Of a stretch of DNA of 64,000 nucleotides, positions 7,691 to 15,926 are shown one piece after another (the stretch's first letter is position 1; each line of letters opens with the position of its first letter). A program made the translations under genes and the position numbers. Source of the DNA: Pseudoalteromonas luteoviolacea H33-S (GTDB lineage: Bacteria > Pseudomonadota > Gammaproteobacteria > Enterobacterales > Alteromonadaceae). A model generated the notes under the pieces. The model did not search any database. It was given only the letters and a program-made list of their open reading frames with translations, and had not been told where the DNA came from. The stretch spans positions 108,221 through 172,220 of the forward strand of contig NZ_AUXY01000051.1 in the NCBI RefSeq assembly GCF_001625695.1, written 5' to 3'.

Positions 7691-9340
7691 ATGCTTATTT
7701 TAGTGGTTGATGATCAACCCCTCAACTGTAGACTGCTCACAGCTATGCTTGAGCAGCAGCATTATGATGTTTTGGTAGCGAATAACGGTCAAGAGGCTTT
7801 GACTTTGTTACATCAACATGAAGTTGATATTGTGCTATTGGATGTCATGATGCCAGTGATGAATGGTTTTGAGACTGCGCCAAAAATAAAAGAATACGCA
7901 GGAGATGTGTATTTACCTATCATTTTTATTACCGCACTTGAAGATCATGCTAGCTTCGAAAAATGCCTAAGAGTCGGCGGAGACGACTTCATTCACAAGC
8001 CTTTCGATAGGATCATTCTTTCCGCCAAAATTAGAGCGCATGCGCGCACCAGAAAACTCAGTAAAGAAGCGCACGAGCAGAAAAAGTTACTAGAGTATCA
8101 CTACAATCAGACCGAACGTGAACATGAAATCGTAGAGCACATTTTTCGCAATGCGCTATCAGGGCAAGAAAAATTTGATAGTCTGTGTGATTTTCACCTT
8201 TCTCCCGCATCTATGTTCAACGGAGATATGTTCCTTATGGCGAAAAGCCCAATTGGCGGGTTTTACTGTTTATTAGGGGATTTTACTGGTCATGGGTTAG
8301 CTGCTGCTGTCGGTGCTTTGCCAGCCTCACGTATTTTTTACACTATGGTGCAAAAAGGGATGGCAGTGGGTGACATTGCCACAGAGTTAAACAGCTCATT
8401 ATATACCTTATTACCCGGCCATATGTTTTGTGCAGCTGCAATTATTGAGCTCAGTAGTTCAGGTAAAAATATCTCAGCTTGGCTTGGCGGGTTACCCGAT
8501 GTTTACCTAGTCAATGAACAAGGTCGTGTTTTAAAAACGGTTGAATCTCAGCATATGGCGTTAGGGATACTCGACGATGATGAATTCGAGAGGACCATAC
8601 TACACTTTGAAGTGGAGAAGGGCACTCGACTCGTTATGGCAACTGACGGCATTATTGAGAGTGAAGGGCCTGATGGAGAGATGTTTGGAGAAGGGCGTTT
8701 TATAGATACGTTGCAAAGTACGCCCGAAATCACCACACAAGAAGTCATTGATAAAGTGCGTAACTATGCGCAGCATGCGGAGCAACAAGATGATTTGAGC
8801 ATTGCGATTATCAATTGTTTGCCGGCGGAGTTAGAGCATTCAGGTGAAACGCATTACTCATCACTGCCTTTTGAGATTGCTGTCTCCTTAGACGCTGAGC
8901 AAATGAAAGTGACTGATCCTGTTTTGGAAGTGGTTAATGTGCTTAGTAATGTTGAAGGGGTGGATGCACACCGTTCGAACATCTTTTTGCTACTGTCAGA
9001 GGCATATAATAACTCACTGGATCACGGGGTTTTGGGGATCAGTTCAGAGTTAAAAAATCAAGAAGATGGATTTTTAGAGTACTACACACAGCGTGCTGAT
9101 GCGCTGTCTAAGCTCACCGAAGCGTTTATTGAAATTGCGGCCTCTTATAGCCCCGAAAAACGGTCAATCACTTTTGATATCAAAGATTCAGGTAGAGGTT
9201 TTTCTCAGCCTGACTTGCCAAGCGATAGTACATTATCTAATGAGCATGGAAGGGGGGTTCAGCTACTCTCAGAAATTGCTGATAGTGTCAGTTACAATCG
9301 AATTGGAAATGAAGTTAAATTGGTCTATTCGTTGGATTAA
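7691..9340 (+). CDS. Response regulator with PP2C phosphatase and HATPase kinase domains (HsbR/CrsR-like)
   Basis: A 549-residue three-domain protein. Residues 1-120 are a receiver with DD at 7-8, phospho-acceptor Asp51 and the conserved Lys in HKPF. Residues about 155-375 are a SpoIIE/RsbU-type PP2C phosphatase (NGDMFLMAKS, LGDFTGHG, MATDGIIES). Residues about 395-549 are an anti-sigma-type HATPase (SEAYNNSLDHG N-box, DSGRGF, HGRGVQLL). Phosphorylation of the receiver would switch between phosphatase and kinase action on the STAS partner encoded just upstream. In Shewanella and Pseudomonas, homologues control sigma-S or FlgM. No cognate histidine kinase is next to it. Confidence 0.88.
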   Translation: MLILVVDDQPLNCRLLTAMLEQQHYDVLVANNGQEALTLLHQHEVDIVLLDVMMPVMNGFETAPKIKEYAGDVYLPIIFITALEDHASFEKCLRVGGDDFIHKPFDRIILSAKIRAHARTRKLSKEAHEQKKLLEYHYNQTEREHEIVEHIFRNALSGQEKFDSLCDFHLSPASMFNGDMFLMAKSPIGGFYCLLGDFTGHGLAAAVGALPASRIFYTMVQKGMAVGDIATELNSSLYTLLPGHMFCAAAIIELSSSGKNISAWLGGLPDVYLVNEQGRVLKTVESQHMALGILDDDEFERTILHFEVEKGTRLVMATDGIIESEGPDGEMFGEGRFIDTLQSTPEITTQEVIDKVRNYAQHAEQQDDLSIAIINCLPAELEHSGETHYSSLPFEIAVSLDAEQMKVTDPVLEVVNVLSNVEGVDAHRSNIFLLLSEAYNNSLDHGVLGISSELKNQEDGFLEYYTQRADALSKLTEAFIEIAASYSPEKRSITFDIKDSGRGFSQPDLPSDSTLSNEHGRGVQLLSEIADSVSYNRIGNEVKLVYSLD

Positions 9341-9493
9341 GCAGGTCCACCTATCTATTTATTAGAATTGAAATTTTTTTACGATATCCCCTTTCTTTTA
9401 ACTCCCAATGATAAAAAACATGCTTGTGCCTATAGGCAAAGGCGCGTTTGCGTGTTAAATTGCGTTTAGATATATAGATGTTTGGATGGCTAA

Positions 9494-10153
9494 ATGATTT
9501 CTGCATACTTAGATAAAACACAAACTTCCCTTGACCATACACTTGTTCAATCACAGCTTGATGCACTGGATGCTTATTTAGTGTCACATAAAGCTCAAAC
9601 GATCTGGTCTTATCAAATACCAGAACTTGGTGAGGGGGGAAGTTGTAGTTTATTTGGTCACTTACAAGAAGCGCCATTTGAGTTGGAAACGATCATAGCG
9701 CGAACGCAAGAAAATGACGTTTTATTGTCTAAGCTTCAAACAATCGTCGAGTTTGTGACTAACAAAACTGGTGTCGAGTGGTTCGGTATTTATCAGTCAA
9801 GACAAGTTGACGGTGATCAACAATTGCTTAAACTCGCGTACAATGGTGCACCTAGCCGCCCATTATTTCCTATCAATGAGCAGTTTGCAGCAACATCAAA
9901 TAATATTCAGACAGTACTTTCTGAAAAGTCTCGCATTATCAATAATATTCCTGAATATATTGCGCAGGGTGGCGAGTATTATACCTGTGACCCAAAAGTA
10001 CAAGCGGAGGTTTGCATACCGCTGTTAAATGACAAGCTCGATTGTATCGGGATCATTGATGCAGAGGCTTTTAGTAAAGACTTTTTTACTGCTGACAATT
10101 TATCTGTACTTGTCGCGGCTTGCATGAAAATAACGCATTACCTTCCCAAGTAA
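9494..10153 (+). CDS. GAF-domain protein distantly resembling free-methionine sulfoxide reductase
   Basis: A 219-residue soluble protein with one GAF domain at about 75-215. Segments such as GVEWFGIYQ, AEVCIPLL and LDCIGIIDAEAF follow the fRMsr pattern, and TCDPKVQAEV matches the region holding one of its catalytic cysteines. The other fRMsr cysteines are not evident, so a sensory or structural role is as likely as catalysis. The first 70 residues have no recognisable domain. It stands alone between the partner-switching pair and the aminotransferase. I cannot assign a substrate or ligand. Confidence 0.7.
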   Translation: MISAYLDKTQTSLDHTLVQSQLDALDAYLVSHKAQTIWSYQIPELGEGGSCSLFGHLQEAPFELETIIARTQENDVLLSKLQTIVEFVTNKTGVEWFGIYQSRQVDGDQQLLKLAYNGAPSRPLFPINEQFAATSNNIQTVLSEKSRIINNIPEYIAQGGEYYTCDPKVQAEVCIPLLNDKLDCIGIIDAEAFSKDFFTADNLSVLVAACMKITHYLPK

Positions 10154-10329
10154 CAAGTCTCGTGTTCTTGTTAAATTGTGGTAGTATTATGGCAACTATA
10201 ACCCCCACAATTGTTACGTAATATCGAGTTAAATACTTAGATAAATAGAGGCGAGCTTGCAAAAGTGTGAGCGATTTTTCGTCTCTTTTGATTTTTGTGC
10301 GTATCAGTTTTAATAGGAATAAAATACAC

Positions 10330-11523
10330 ATGTTTTCAGAACTAAAACCATTACCAACAGATCCTATTTTGGGCCTAATGGCAGCTTATAAGCAAGACGA
10401 TAACCCTAACAAGATCGATTTAGGTGTTGGTGTATATAAAGATGAGCAGGGTGCTACACCAGTTTTAAAAGCGGTTAAAAAAGCAGAAGCATTTCGTTTA
10501 GAAAACGAAACAACAAAATCGTATATTGGATTAGCAGGTAATTTAGATTTCTGTACAAAAATGGAACAATTGCTGTTAAGCGATAGCCATACAACATTAC
10601 TTGCCAATCGCGTTCGTACGGCTCAAACGCCAGGTGGTACAGGTTCATTGCGTGTTGCAGCTGAGTTCATCAAGCGTTGCAACAAAGATGCGACAGTATG
10701 GGTGACTACACCAACATGGGCAAACCACATTAGCTTGTTTGAAGCGGCTGGCTTAACGGTAAAAGAGTATCCGTACTACGATTATGAAAACAAAGGCCTG
10801 CTTTTTGACGAGATGATTGACACGCTTAAGCAAGTACCAAAAGGTGATGTTGTTTTAGTGCACGCCTGCTGTCATAACCCAAGTGGTATGGATTTAAATG
10901 CAGAGCAATGGCAAATTTTTGCAGATCTTGCTAAAGAAGTAGGCTTCACGCCACTAGTCGATATTGCATATCAGGGCTTCGGCACTAGCTTAGATGAAGA
11001 TGCAAACGGTCTTCGTTTATTAGCTCAGACAGTAGAAGAAATGATTATCTGTTCTTCTTGCTCTAAAAACTTTGGCCTGTATCGCGAGCGAATTGGTGCA
11101 TGTTCGATCATTTCAAAAGATGCGGCGAATGCGGATGTTGCAAACTCAGTATTGTTAAGCGTTGTTCGTAGCATTTATTCAATGCCGCCAGCACACGGTG
11201 CTGATATTGTAAATACGATTTTATCGAGCGATGAATTAACACAGCAATGGCATCAAGAGCTGGCTGAAATGCGTGACAGAATTAATGGCCTTCGCAGTTT
11301 GGTTAAAGACAGCCTTGAGCAAAGAAATACAGGACATGACTTCTCATTCATTGAGCGTCAGCACGGTATGTTCTCTTTCTTAGGGATTAATAAAGCGCAA
11401 ATCGATCGTCTTCGTGAAGAGTATTCAATTTACATTGTGGGTTCTAGCCGTGTAAATGTTGCTGGTATTAGCCACAGTAATATTGATTACTTTGCAGATG
11501 CTGTAGCGTCAGTATTGAAGTAA
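10330..11523 (+). CDS. Aromatic / aspartate aminotransferase (class I, PLP)
   Basis: A 397-residue class I aminotransferase of the AspC/TyrB subfamily: KIDLGVGVYKDEQG, QTPGGTGSLRVAAEF, HACCHNPSGMD and the PLP-lysine region SSCSKNFGLYRERIG. It transfers amino groups between glutamate and oxaloacetate or aromatic keto acids, so it could finish Tyr and Phe synthesis begun by TyrA and PheA. Sequence alone does not separate AspC from TyrB. The ATG at 10330 has AGGAAT upstream and fits the family N terminus; an in-frame extension to 10267 is not supported. Confidence 0.93.
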   Translation: MFSELKPLPTDPILGLMAAYKQDDNPNKIDLGVGVYKDEQGATPVLKAVKKAEAFRLENETTKSYIGLAGNLDFCTKMEQLLLSDSHTTLLANRVRTAQTPGGTGSLRVAAEFIKRCNKDATVWVTTPTWANHISLFEAAGLTVKEYPYYDYENKGLLFDEMIDTLKQVPKGDVVLVHACCHNPSGMDLNAEQWQIFADLAKEVGFTPLVDIAYQGFGTSLDEDANGLRLLAQTVEEMIICSSCSKNFGLYRERIGACSIISKDAANADVANSVLLSVVRSIYSMPPAHGADIVNTILSSDELTQQWHQELAEMRDRINGLRSLVKDSLEQRNTGHDFSFIERQHGMFSFLGINKAQIDRLREEYSIYIVGSSRVNVAGISHSNIDYFADAVASVLK

Positions 11524-11550
11524 TCTAACAAGATATTTCAAGTATATTAA

Positions 11551-11586
11551 AACGCCGAGCTATATTGATAGGTCGGCGTTTTTGCG
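11551..11586 (+). terminator. Rho-independent terminator of the aminotransferase gene
   Basis: The stem AACGCCGA / TCGGCGTT (11551-11558 with 11573-11580) is followed by a T-rich tail, 27 bases after the stop codon. Confidence 0.8.
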
Positions 11587-11624
11587 TTTTTGGAATGAAT
11601 AAGCAAGTATAGATAAAGGCAGTA

Positions 11625-11936
11625 TCATGCTTGTTTAATAGCAGTCACCTTATCATCTTCAACGTCGGCTTTTTTGGTCGTTTTTTTCGGCTCTTTTTCT
11701 GCTGTTGGCTTACTGCCTTTTAGTACAGAGATAAAGTCATCTTTGTATTTTGCCATTTCTAGCGCAAGAGACTCTACTTGCTGCTCGCTCAGTGGCACAT
11801 CTACCTTATCTAGCATCCCTTCAAGCGCCTCTGCCACATCCAGCATTTTATCGTAGGCATCTGCCTCTTTTTTGCTAGTAAATGTCATTCGCTCTACTCC
11901 ATTTCTTTCAACCACATACTTTACTATAACAGCCAT
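11625..11936 (-). CDS. yebG: SOS-inducible protein YebG
   Basis: A 103-residue protein with the YebG signature at the N terminus (MAVIVKYVVERNG, then MTFTSKKEADAYDKMLD). The C-terminal tail is Lys/Glu-rich. YebG is a LexA-regulated protein of unclear biochemical role in E. coli. The start at 11936 has GGAGG six bases upstream, which decides it over the GTG at 11942. A LexA box lies 18 bases upstream of the start, consistent with SOS control. Confidence 0.92.
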   Translation of the reverse strand: MAVIVKYVVERNGVERMTFTSKKEADAYDKMLDVAEALEGMLDKVDVPLSEQQVESLALEMAKYKDDFISVLKGSKPTAEKEPKKTTKKADVEDDKVTAIKQA

Positions 11937-11953
11937 GATCACCCTCCATAAAA

Positions 11954-11973
11954 CACTGTTTTTTTATACAGTA
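11954..11973 (-). promoter_or_regulatory. LexA (SOS) box of yebG
   Basis: CTGT-N8-ACAG (11956-11971) is a perfect core LexA operator with an AT-rich centre, directly upstream of yebG. Its placement matches the known LexA control of yebG in E. coli. Confidence 0.85.
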
Positions 11974-12150
11974 AACTGTATTTGATTTTTTTGCAACTCA
12001 ATCGCTGCCAATTAGACGATCCATATGAAAAAAATACAATGAAAATATTCTTAGGTATTTTACAAAAGTCAGTGATAAATCCTATGGTTACATTGCTTAA
12101 TCACTTTTTTAAGCATGGTGAAACTCACAAACAGTTTAAGGAGAAATTAA

Positions 12151-12444
12151 ATGCTCAAGCAAATATGGAATATTGGCTTTCTAGTGCTTTTGTTAACTTT
12201 TAACAATGCTGCTCAGGCACAAGCGGTAAAGAATATAGAAACGTCGACCCTACAGGTCAATGTGAATACAGCAGCAGTTGATGAGCTAATGAAATTACCA
12301 GGAATAGGCAAATCAAAGGCGCAAGCAATTGTGGACTCAAGGGAGCGAGAAGGATTATTTTTCAATATACAAGAGCTGGCAAGAGTGAAAGGTATAGGGA
12401 CAGGGCTAATAGATAAAATAGAAGCCCATGTCGTATTGGAATAA
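12151..12444 (+). CDS. ComEA-type helix-hairpin-helix DNA-binding protein
   Basis: A 97-residue exported protein. Residues 1-24 are a signal peptide (hydrophobic FLVLLLTFNNAAQAQA). The remainder is the ComEA helix-hairpin-helix domain (VNVNTAAVDELMKLPGIGKSKAQAIV, then ELARVKGIGTGLIDKI). Family members bind incoming double-stranded DNA in the periplasm during natural transformation. AAGGAG lies 8 bases before the ATG. It stands alone; no other competence gene is in the window. Confidence 0.9.
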   Translation: MLKQIWNIGFLVLLLTFNNAAQAQAVKNIETSTLQVNVNTAAVDELMKLPGIGKSKAQAIVDSREREGLFFNIQELARVKGIGTGLIDKIEAHVVLE

Positions 12445-12453
12445 ATAGAGAAT

Positions 12454-12476
12454 GCAGAGCCTAATTTTGGCTCTGC
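12454..12476. terminator. Hairpin between convergent genes
   Basis: GCAGAGCC / GGCTCTGC with a 7-base T-rich loop lies between comEA and the convergent small membrane gene. No long T run follows, so efficiency is uncertain. Confidence 0.5.
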
Positions 12477-12763
12477 TTAAATTCAGACAAAGCTTTATCT
12501 AAGTTTTTTAAAGCAAACTGTACTTCAATAGGGGCTGTTAAGAGCGGGTATGCAATACCAGTGATAAGCAACACAGGTAAAAGTGACCAGCCTTCAAAGT
12601 AGGCAAGTGCCATAAATAAGGGGGTTAACAGAGCGAGTTTGCATACAGCCAATATGACCTTACTTTTTGCCGATAGCATGGAAATCGCTATTGCTTTAAC
12701 TTGCTGCTTTTCACGTAAAGATAGCGACGCAAGTGCAGGAATTTGGCTTAGTCTAAAAATCAT
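12461..12763 (-). CDS. Small membrane protein of unknown function, dsbB-linked
   Basis: A 100-residue protein that I do not recognise. A basic, helical N terminus (SLREKQQVKAIAISMLSAKSK) is followed by a hydrophobic stretch of about 40 residues, probably two adjacent membrane helices (VILAVCKLALLTPLFMALAYF and LLPVLLITGIAYPLL), then a short charged tail. The start at 12763 has AGAGAAA upstream and lies 13 bases after the dsbB stop codon, so it is probably the second gene of a dsbB operon. A longer ORF to 12805 would overlap dsbB and is less likely. Confidence 0.75.
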   Translation of the reverse strand: MIFRLSQIPALASLSLREKQQVKAIAISMLSAKSKVILAVCKLALLTPLFMALAYFEGWSLLPVLLITGIAYPLLTAPIEVQFALKNLDKALSEFKQSQN

Positions 12764-12776
12764 ATATTTCTCTAAT

Positions 12777-13283
12777 TTACTTCTTAAAAATAACCATAGG
12801 CGCAAAAATCAAAAAGCTAATGGCATAAATTGCAAAAATAACTTCCATCCAGCCTGGCATAGATAGTCCTGCAAATGACCAGTCTATGTTTGAGCAGCTA
12901 CCTGTTACGGCAAAAAAGGATGGGATCCATTCATGCAAAGGAACAGGGAAGTTAGGTTCAAAAGAACAGGTAAAAGCAAAAGGATCTGTAGTGGTTTGCA
13001 TATCAAGGTGCTGACGCGCAAGTAGCCACCCCCATATAGCTGATACACCCCATCCAGCAGTCGCTATTAATCGAACAAGGTAATTATTCTTACTGCAAAG
13101 CCCAAAAAAGGCTGCGATTAAAACCCCTAACATTGCTGTACGTTGATAGATACACATCACACAGGGCTCTAGACCCATGGCGTACTGAAAGTATAGTGCA
13201 ACGATTTCGAAAGTAAGCGCACTTAAAAACAATAAGCCCCAAGCTGTGGTGGTACGAGAAAAACTCGCGAGTCTATCAAACAT
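12777..13283 (-). CDS. dsbB: Disulfide bond formation protein DsbB
   Basis: A 168-residue inner-membrane protein with four predicted helices. The first periplasmic loop holds the redox pair CVMC (LEPCVMCIYQR). The second loop carries two further cysteines (FTCSFEP and TGSCSNIDW). DsbB reoxidises periplasmic DsbA and passes electrons to quinone. The Arg after CVMC (IYQR) is the conserved residue near the quinone. It heads a two-gene unit with the small membrane protein downstream. dsbA itself is not in the window, while dsbC is near 57.8 kb. Confidence 0.95.
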   Translation of the reverse strand: MFDRLASFSRTTTAWGLLFLSALTFEIVALYFQYAMGLEPCVMCIYQRTAMLGVLIAAFFGLCSKNNYLVRLIATAGWGVSAIWGWLLARQHLDMQTTTDPFAFTCSFEPNFPVPLHEWIPSFFAVTGSCSNIDWSFAGLSMPGWMEVIFAIYAISFLIFAPMVIFKK

Positions 13284-13640
13284 GTATGTCTCCTTTTTTG
13301 CCCGCTATTATGGCTATCTAGTGTCAATGCATCAAGCTATTTGCACCTTAATGTAGGTCACATTAAAGGGAGTAAATTACTTTTATCATGCTTTGTAAGT
13401 TATCAATTCGTTTAGTAAACAGATTGTTAGTCTATCCGTTTTTCATTTAGTTCCCACTTTGTACTCTATTGTTCGGTTGTTGCCACCTGATGGTGACTAT
13501 TTAAGATTAAGTGAGGCTATCCACAAGATTGTTGGTTTGATGTATGACGCAAATTGCACTCTACTATGAAGGAAACTAAGCAATTTGTTCCTATATGCTA
13601 TCTAAACACGAATTACTCTGCCTTCATATCACTGTTGCGC
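13284..13640. other. Intergenic region between dsbB and fadR
   Basis: This stretch holds the divergent promoters of dsbB and fadR. I see no credible gene, tRNA or strong hairpin in it. Confidence 0.5.
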
Positions 13641-13673
13641 TTGTTACTTTATATCCATCTGGTACAATCAGTA
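13641..13673 (+). promoter_or_regulatory. fadR promoter overlapped by a FadR-like operator
   Basis: TTGTTA (13641-13646) and TACAAT (13663-13668) form a promoter with a 16-bp spacer. ATCTGGTACAATCAGTA (13657-13673) overlaps the -10. It agrees at 13 of 17 positions with the E. coli fadB operator ATCTGGTACGACCAGAT, and its left half is identical. This suggests negative autoregulation of fadR; no binding has been shown. Confidence 0.55.
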
Positions 13674-13766
13674 GATTAACGAGTTGCAGTATCATGCTGC
13701 GCCTGCTACCGAGAGTTGCTTGCGCTGAATGTATCTTGCCTTTGGTTGTAATTTAAGTGGTGCAAA

Positions 13767-14480
13767 ATGAGAATTTTTAAAGCCAAGAGCCCAGCGGGAT
13801 TTGCTGAGGAATATATAGTAGAATCGATTTGGAATGGAGAGTTTCCGCCGGGGTCGATATTGCCAGCTGAGCGTGAACTGTCAGAACTTATCGGTGTGAC
13901 TCGTACAACCTTAAGGGAAGTATTACAGAGATTAGCGCGAGATGGTTGGTTAACTATTCAGCATGGCAAACCGACACGTGTAAACAATTTCTGGGAAACA
14001 TCGGGTCTAAATATTTTAGAAGCACTTGCTCGTCTTGATGAAGATAAAGTCCCTGAACTAACAGATCAATTATTGTCTGCAAGAACAAATATTAGTGCAA
14101 TTTATACTCGTGCTGCGATTAAGTTAAACGCTGAAAAAGTGATTGAGATTCTGGCGCAATACCAGGAGCTACCTGATACGGCAGAAGCATTTGCAGATTA
14201 TGATTATCAAGTACATCATCAGCTTGCCATTGCAGGCGGTAACAAAATTTATGTATTGATTTTAAATGGCTTTAGAGGCCTTTATTCGAAAATCGGCTGC
14301 CATTACTTCTCTGAGCCGAAAATTCGTAAATTGACCAGAGAATTTTATCGAGATTTAACGGCATTGGCTGAACAAGGTGACTTCGACAGAGCGATTGCGC
14401 TTATCCGTAAATATGGTCATCAGTCAAGTGAGCTATGGCAGGGTATTCGTGCCGACATGCCAAATGACATTATGGATTAA
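13767..14480 (+). CDS. fadR: Fatty acid metabolism regulator FadR
   Basis: A 237-residue GntR-family regulator, close in length to E. coli FadR (239 aa). Residues 1-75 form the winged-helix DNA-binding domain ([50 protein letters not shown]). The rest is the acyl-CoA-binding helical domain ([29 protein letters not shown]). FadR represses fatty acid degradation genes and activates unsaturated fatty acid synthesis; long-chain acyl-CoA releases it. A FadR-like site overlaps its own promoter and another lies before fabV in this window. Confidence 0.95.
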   Translation: MRIFKAKSPAGFAEEYIVESIWNGEFPPGSILPAERELSELIGVTRTTLREVLQRLARDGWLTIQHGKPTRVNNFWETSGLNILEALARLDEDKVPELTDQLLSARTNISAIYTRAAIKLNAEKVIEILAQYQELPDTAEAFADYDYQVHHQLAIAGGNKIYVLILNGFRGLYSKIGCHYFSEPKIRKLTREFYRDLTALAEQGDFDRAIALIRKYGHQSSELWQGIRADMPNDIMD

Positions 14481-14486
14481 TGATTT

Positions 14487-14512
14487 AAAAGCGCCCCGAA
14501 AGGGGCTTTTTT
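14487..14512 (+). terminator. Rho-independent terminator of fadR
   Basis: GCCCC-GAAA-GGGGC with a GNRA tetraloop, preceded by AAAA and followed by six T bases. Confidence 0.85.
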
Positions 14513-14708
14513 GTGTCTAAATATTGGCCTCATCGAATTTTTAGATTGTACCTATCGGTTAATTCGATTGTTATTTTTCCTCAGAGCTGAATAAACTTAG
14601 GCAAATTTTTTCAAGGGGTTGTTTTTCGTAAACAGCGCCTCAATAATTAGAATCAAATTACAAAACGATTTGTATATTGGAACTAAACCTAACTATTTGG
14701 AGAAAACA

Positions 14709-15314
14709 ATGGGTGTATTAGTTGGCCGTCAGGCTCCTGACTTTACAGCAGCAGCAGTACTAGGTAATGGTGAAATCGTAGATAGCTATAATCTACATGA
14801 GCGTATCAAAGGTAAAAAAGCGGTTGTATTCTTTTACCCACTAGACTTCACTTTTGTTTGTCCTTCAGAGCTTATCGCTTTTGACAAGCGTTTCGAAGAA
14901 TTCCAAAAGCGTGGCGTTGAAGTGATCGGTGTTTCTATCGATTCTCAATTCTCACACAATGCATGGCGTAACACGCCAGTTAACGAAGGCGGTATCGGTC
15001 CAGTTAAATATGACCTAGTTGCTGACGTTAAACACGAAATCTGTCAAGCATACGACGTTGAGCACCCAGAAGCTGGCGTTGCTTTCCGTGGTTCTTTCCT
15101 AATCGATTCTGAAGGTAACGTACGCCACCAAGTAGTTAACGATCTACCTCTAGGTCGTAACATCGACGAAATGCTTCGCATGGTTGACGCACTAGCGTTC
15201 CACGAAGAGCACGGTGAAGTATGTCCAGCAGGTTGGACTGAAGGTAAATCAGGTATGGACGCAAGCCCAGAAGGTGTTGCTAAGTTCCTATCTGAAAACG
15301 AAGGCGAGCTATAA
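14709..15314 (+). CDS. Typical 2-Cys peroxiredoxin (AhpC/Prx1 type)
   Basis: A 201-residue peroxiredoxin. The peroxidatic cysteine is Cys51 in FYPLDFTFVCPSE, and the resolving cysteine is in GEVCPAGW near residue 170. The full C-terminal extension is present, so it should form the usual decameric thioredoxin-dependent peroxidase that reduces H2O2 and alkyl hydroperoxides. The ATG at 14709 has GGAG upstream and fits the family; an in-frame extension from 14619 is rejected. Codon use is strongly biased, suggesting high expression. No ahpF lies beside it. Confidence 0.94.
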   Translation: MGVLVGRQAPDFTAAAVLGNGEIVDSYNLHERIKGKKAVVFFYPLDFTFVCPSELIAFDKRFEEFQKRGVEVIGVSIDSQFSHNAWRNTPVNEGGIGPVKYDLVADVKHEICQAYDVEHPEAGVAFRGSFLIDSEGNVRHQVVNDLPLGRNIDEMLRMVDALAFHEEHGEVCPAGWTEGKSGMDASPEGVAKFLSENEGEL

Positions 15315-15335
15315 TTAGCAACCTCGTACAGTTTT

Positions 15336-15360
15336 AAAAACCCGCCTTGTGCGGGTTTTT
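15336..15360. terminator. Bidirectional terminator after the peroxiredoxin gene
   Basis: AAAAACCCGC / GCGGGTTTTT with a 5-base loop. It also lies 21 bases beyond the stop codon of the minus-strand small gene at 15381. Confidence 0.9.
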
Positions 15361-15380
15361 TATTGTCATAAATCGCCACA

Positions 15381-15506
15381 TCATGAGGTACTCTCTTCAA
15401 ACCACTTTTGACTGATCATCTTGATGGTTTCTATCGAAAAATATGCCAGCAATAAGCTCACTACTGGCATCGCTAATAAGCTAATCAATGTTACTTCACT
15501 AAACAT
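15381..15506 (-). CDS. 41-residue small membrane protein
   Basis: The ORF starts ATG TTT AGT GAA and ends with TGA at 15381. It encodes one hydrophobic helix (about residues 5-23, VTLISLLAMPVVSLLLAYF) and an amphipathic, charged C terminus (MISQKWFEESTS). AAGGATAACTA, inside the end of the upstream gene, is a good ribosome binding site. The start is one base after the stop codon of the 81-residue secreted protein, so the two are very probably co-transcribed. A bidirectional terminator follows. The function is unknown. Confidence 0.6.
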   Translation of the reverse strand: MFSEVTLISLLAMPVVSLLLAYFSIETIKMISQKWFEESTS

Positions 15507-15507
15507 A

Positions 15508-15753
15508 TTAGTTATCCTTTTTAGCCTGTGTTGTTTCAGGCTGGTCGATTTCGATGTCCTTATTGGTACGGATCAAACTATCTACTAGTGCCTTTTTAGT
15601 GTTTATTTTTAACTCCACTAAACTCGACTGAATGTTTTCACTCACTCTACTTTGCACATCACTTAACAAATCACTGCTAATCGAACTCGCGTTAGCTGAA
15701 GCTGATAGACCAATAAAAAGGCTAGTTGTAAGTACTTTAGTAAATAAGTTCAT
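15508..15753 (-). CDS. Small exported protein of unknown function
   Basis: An 81-residue protein with a clear signal peptide ending near Ala22 (LSASANA). The mature part, about 59 residues, is polar and probably helical (SSDLLSDVQSRVSENIQSSLVELKINTKKALVDSL) with a charged tail. There are no cysteines and no recognised domain. It is translated directly ahead of the 41-residue membrane protein. I cannot assign a function. Confidence 0.75.
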   Translation of the reverse strand: MNLFTKVLTTSLFIGLSASANASSISSDLLSDVQSRVSENIQSSLVELKINTKKALVDSLIRTNKDIEIDQPETTQAKKDN

Positions 15754-15926
15754 GCTGTTGTTCCCTTTGTATGTTTAGACGTAATAACTATTACAAAGGT
15801 TGTGCCAGCTTAGATTTTATTTTTAAGTTGTTGATAATTATGGGGTTTTAATTTTTCTAGATTTTGGCCAAAACTGAGGTGTGGTCGATTTGGCCAAGAT
15901 GAGTCGTTTAATTAACTAATTTTTGG

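Noticed and set aside
9351..9677. Minus-strand 108-codon frame over the GAF gene start
   Set aside because: It lies opposite the start of a supported gene, has no ribosome binding site and its product has no gene-like features.
11982..12203. A 73-codon frame overlapping the start of comEA
   Set aside because: It overlaps the comEA signal peptide in another frame and has no plausible start site; ComEA is a clear family match.
13566..13679. A 37-codon ORF starting ATG AAG GAA ACT upstream of fadR
   Set aside because: No ribosome binding site, and it runs through the probable fadR promoter and operator.
14520..14700. OxyR-type site before the peroxiredoxin gene
   Set aside because: Only scattered CTAT/ATAG-like bits are present, without the regular ATAG-N7-CTAT spacing.
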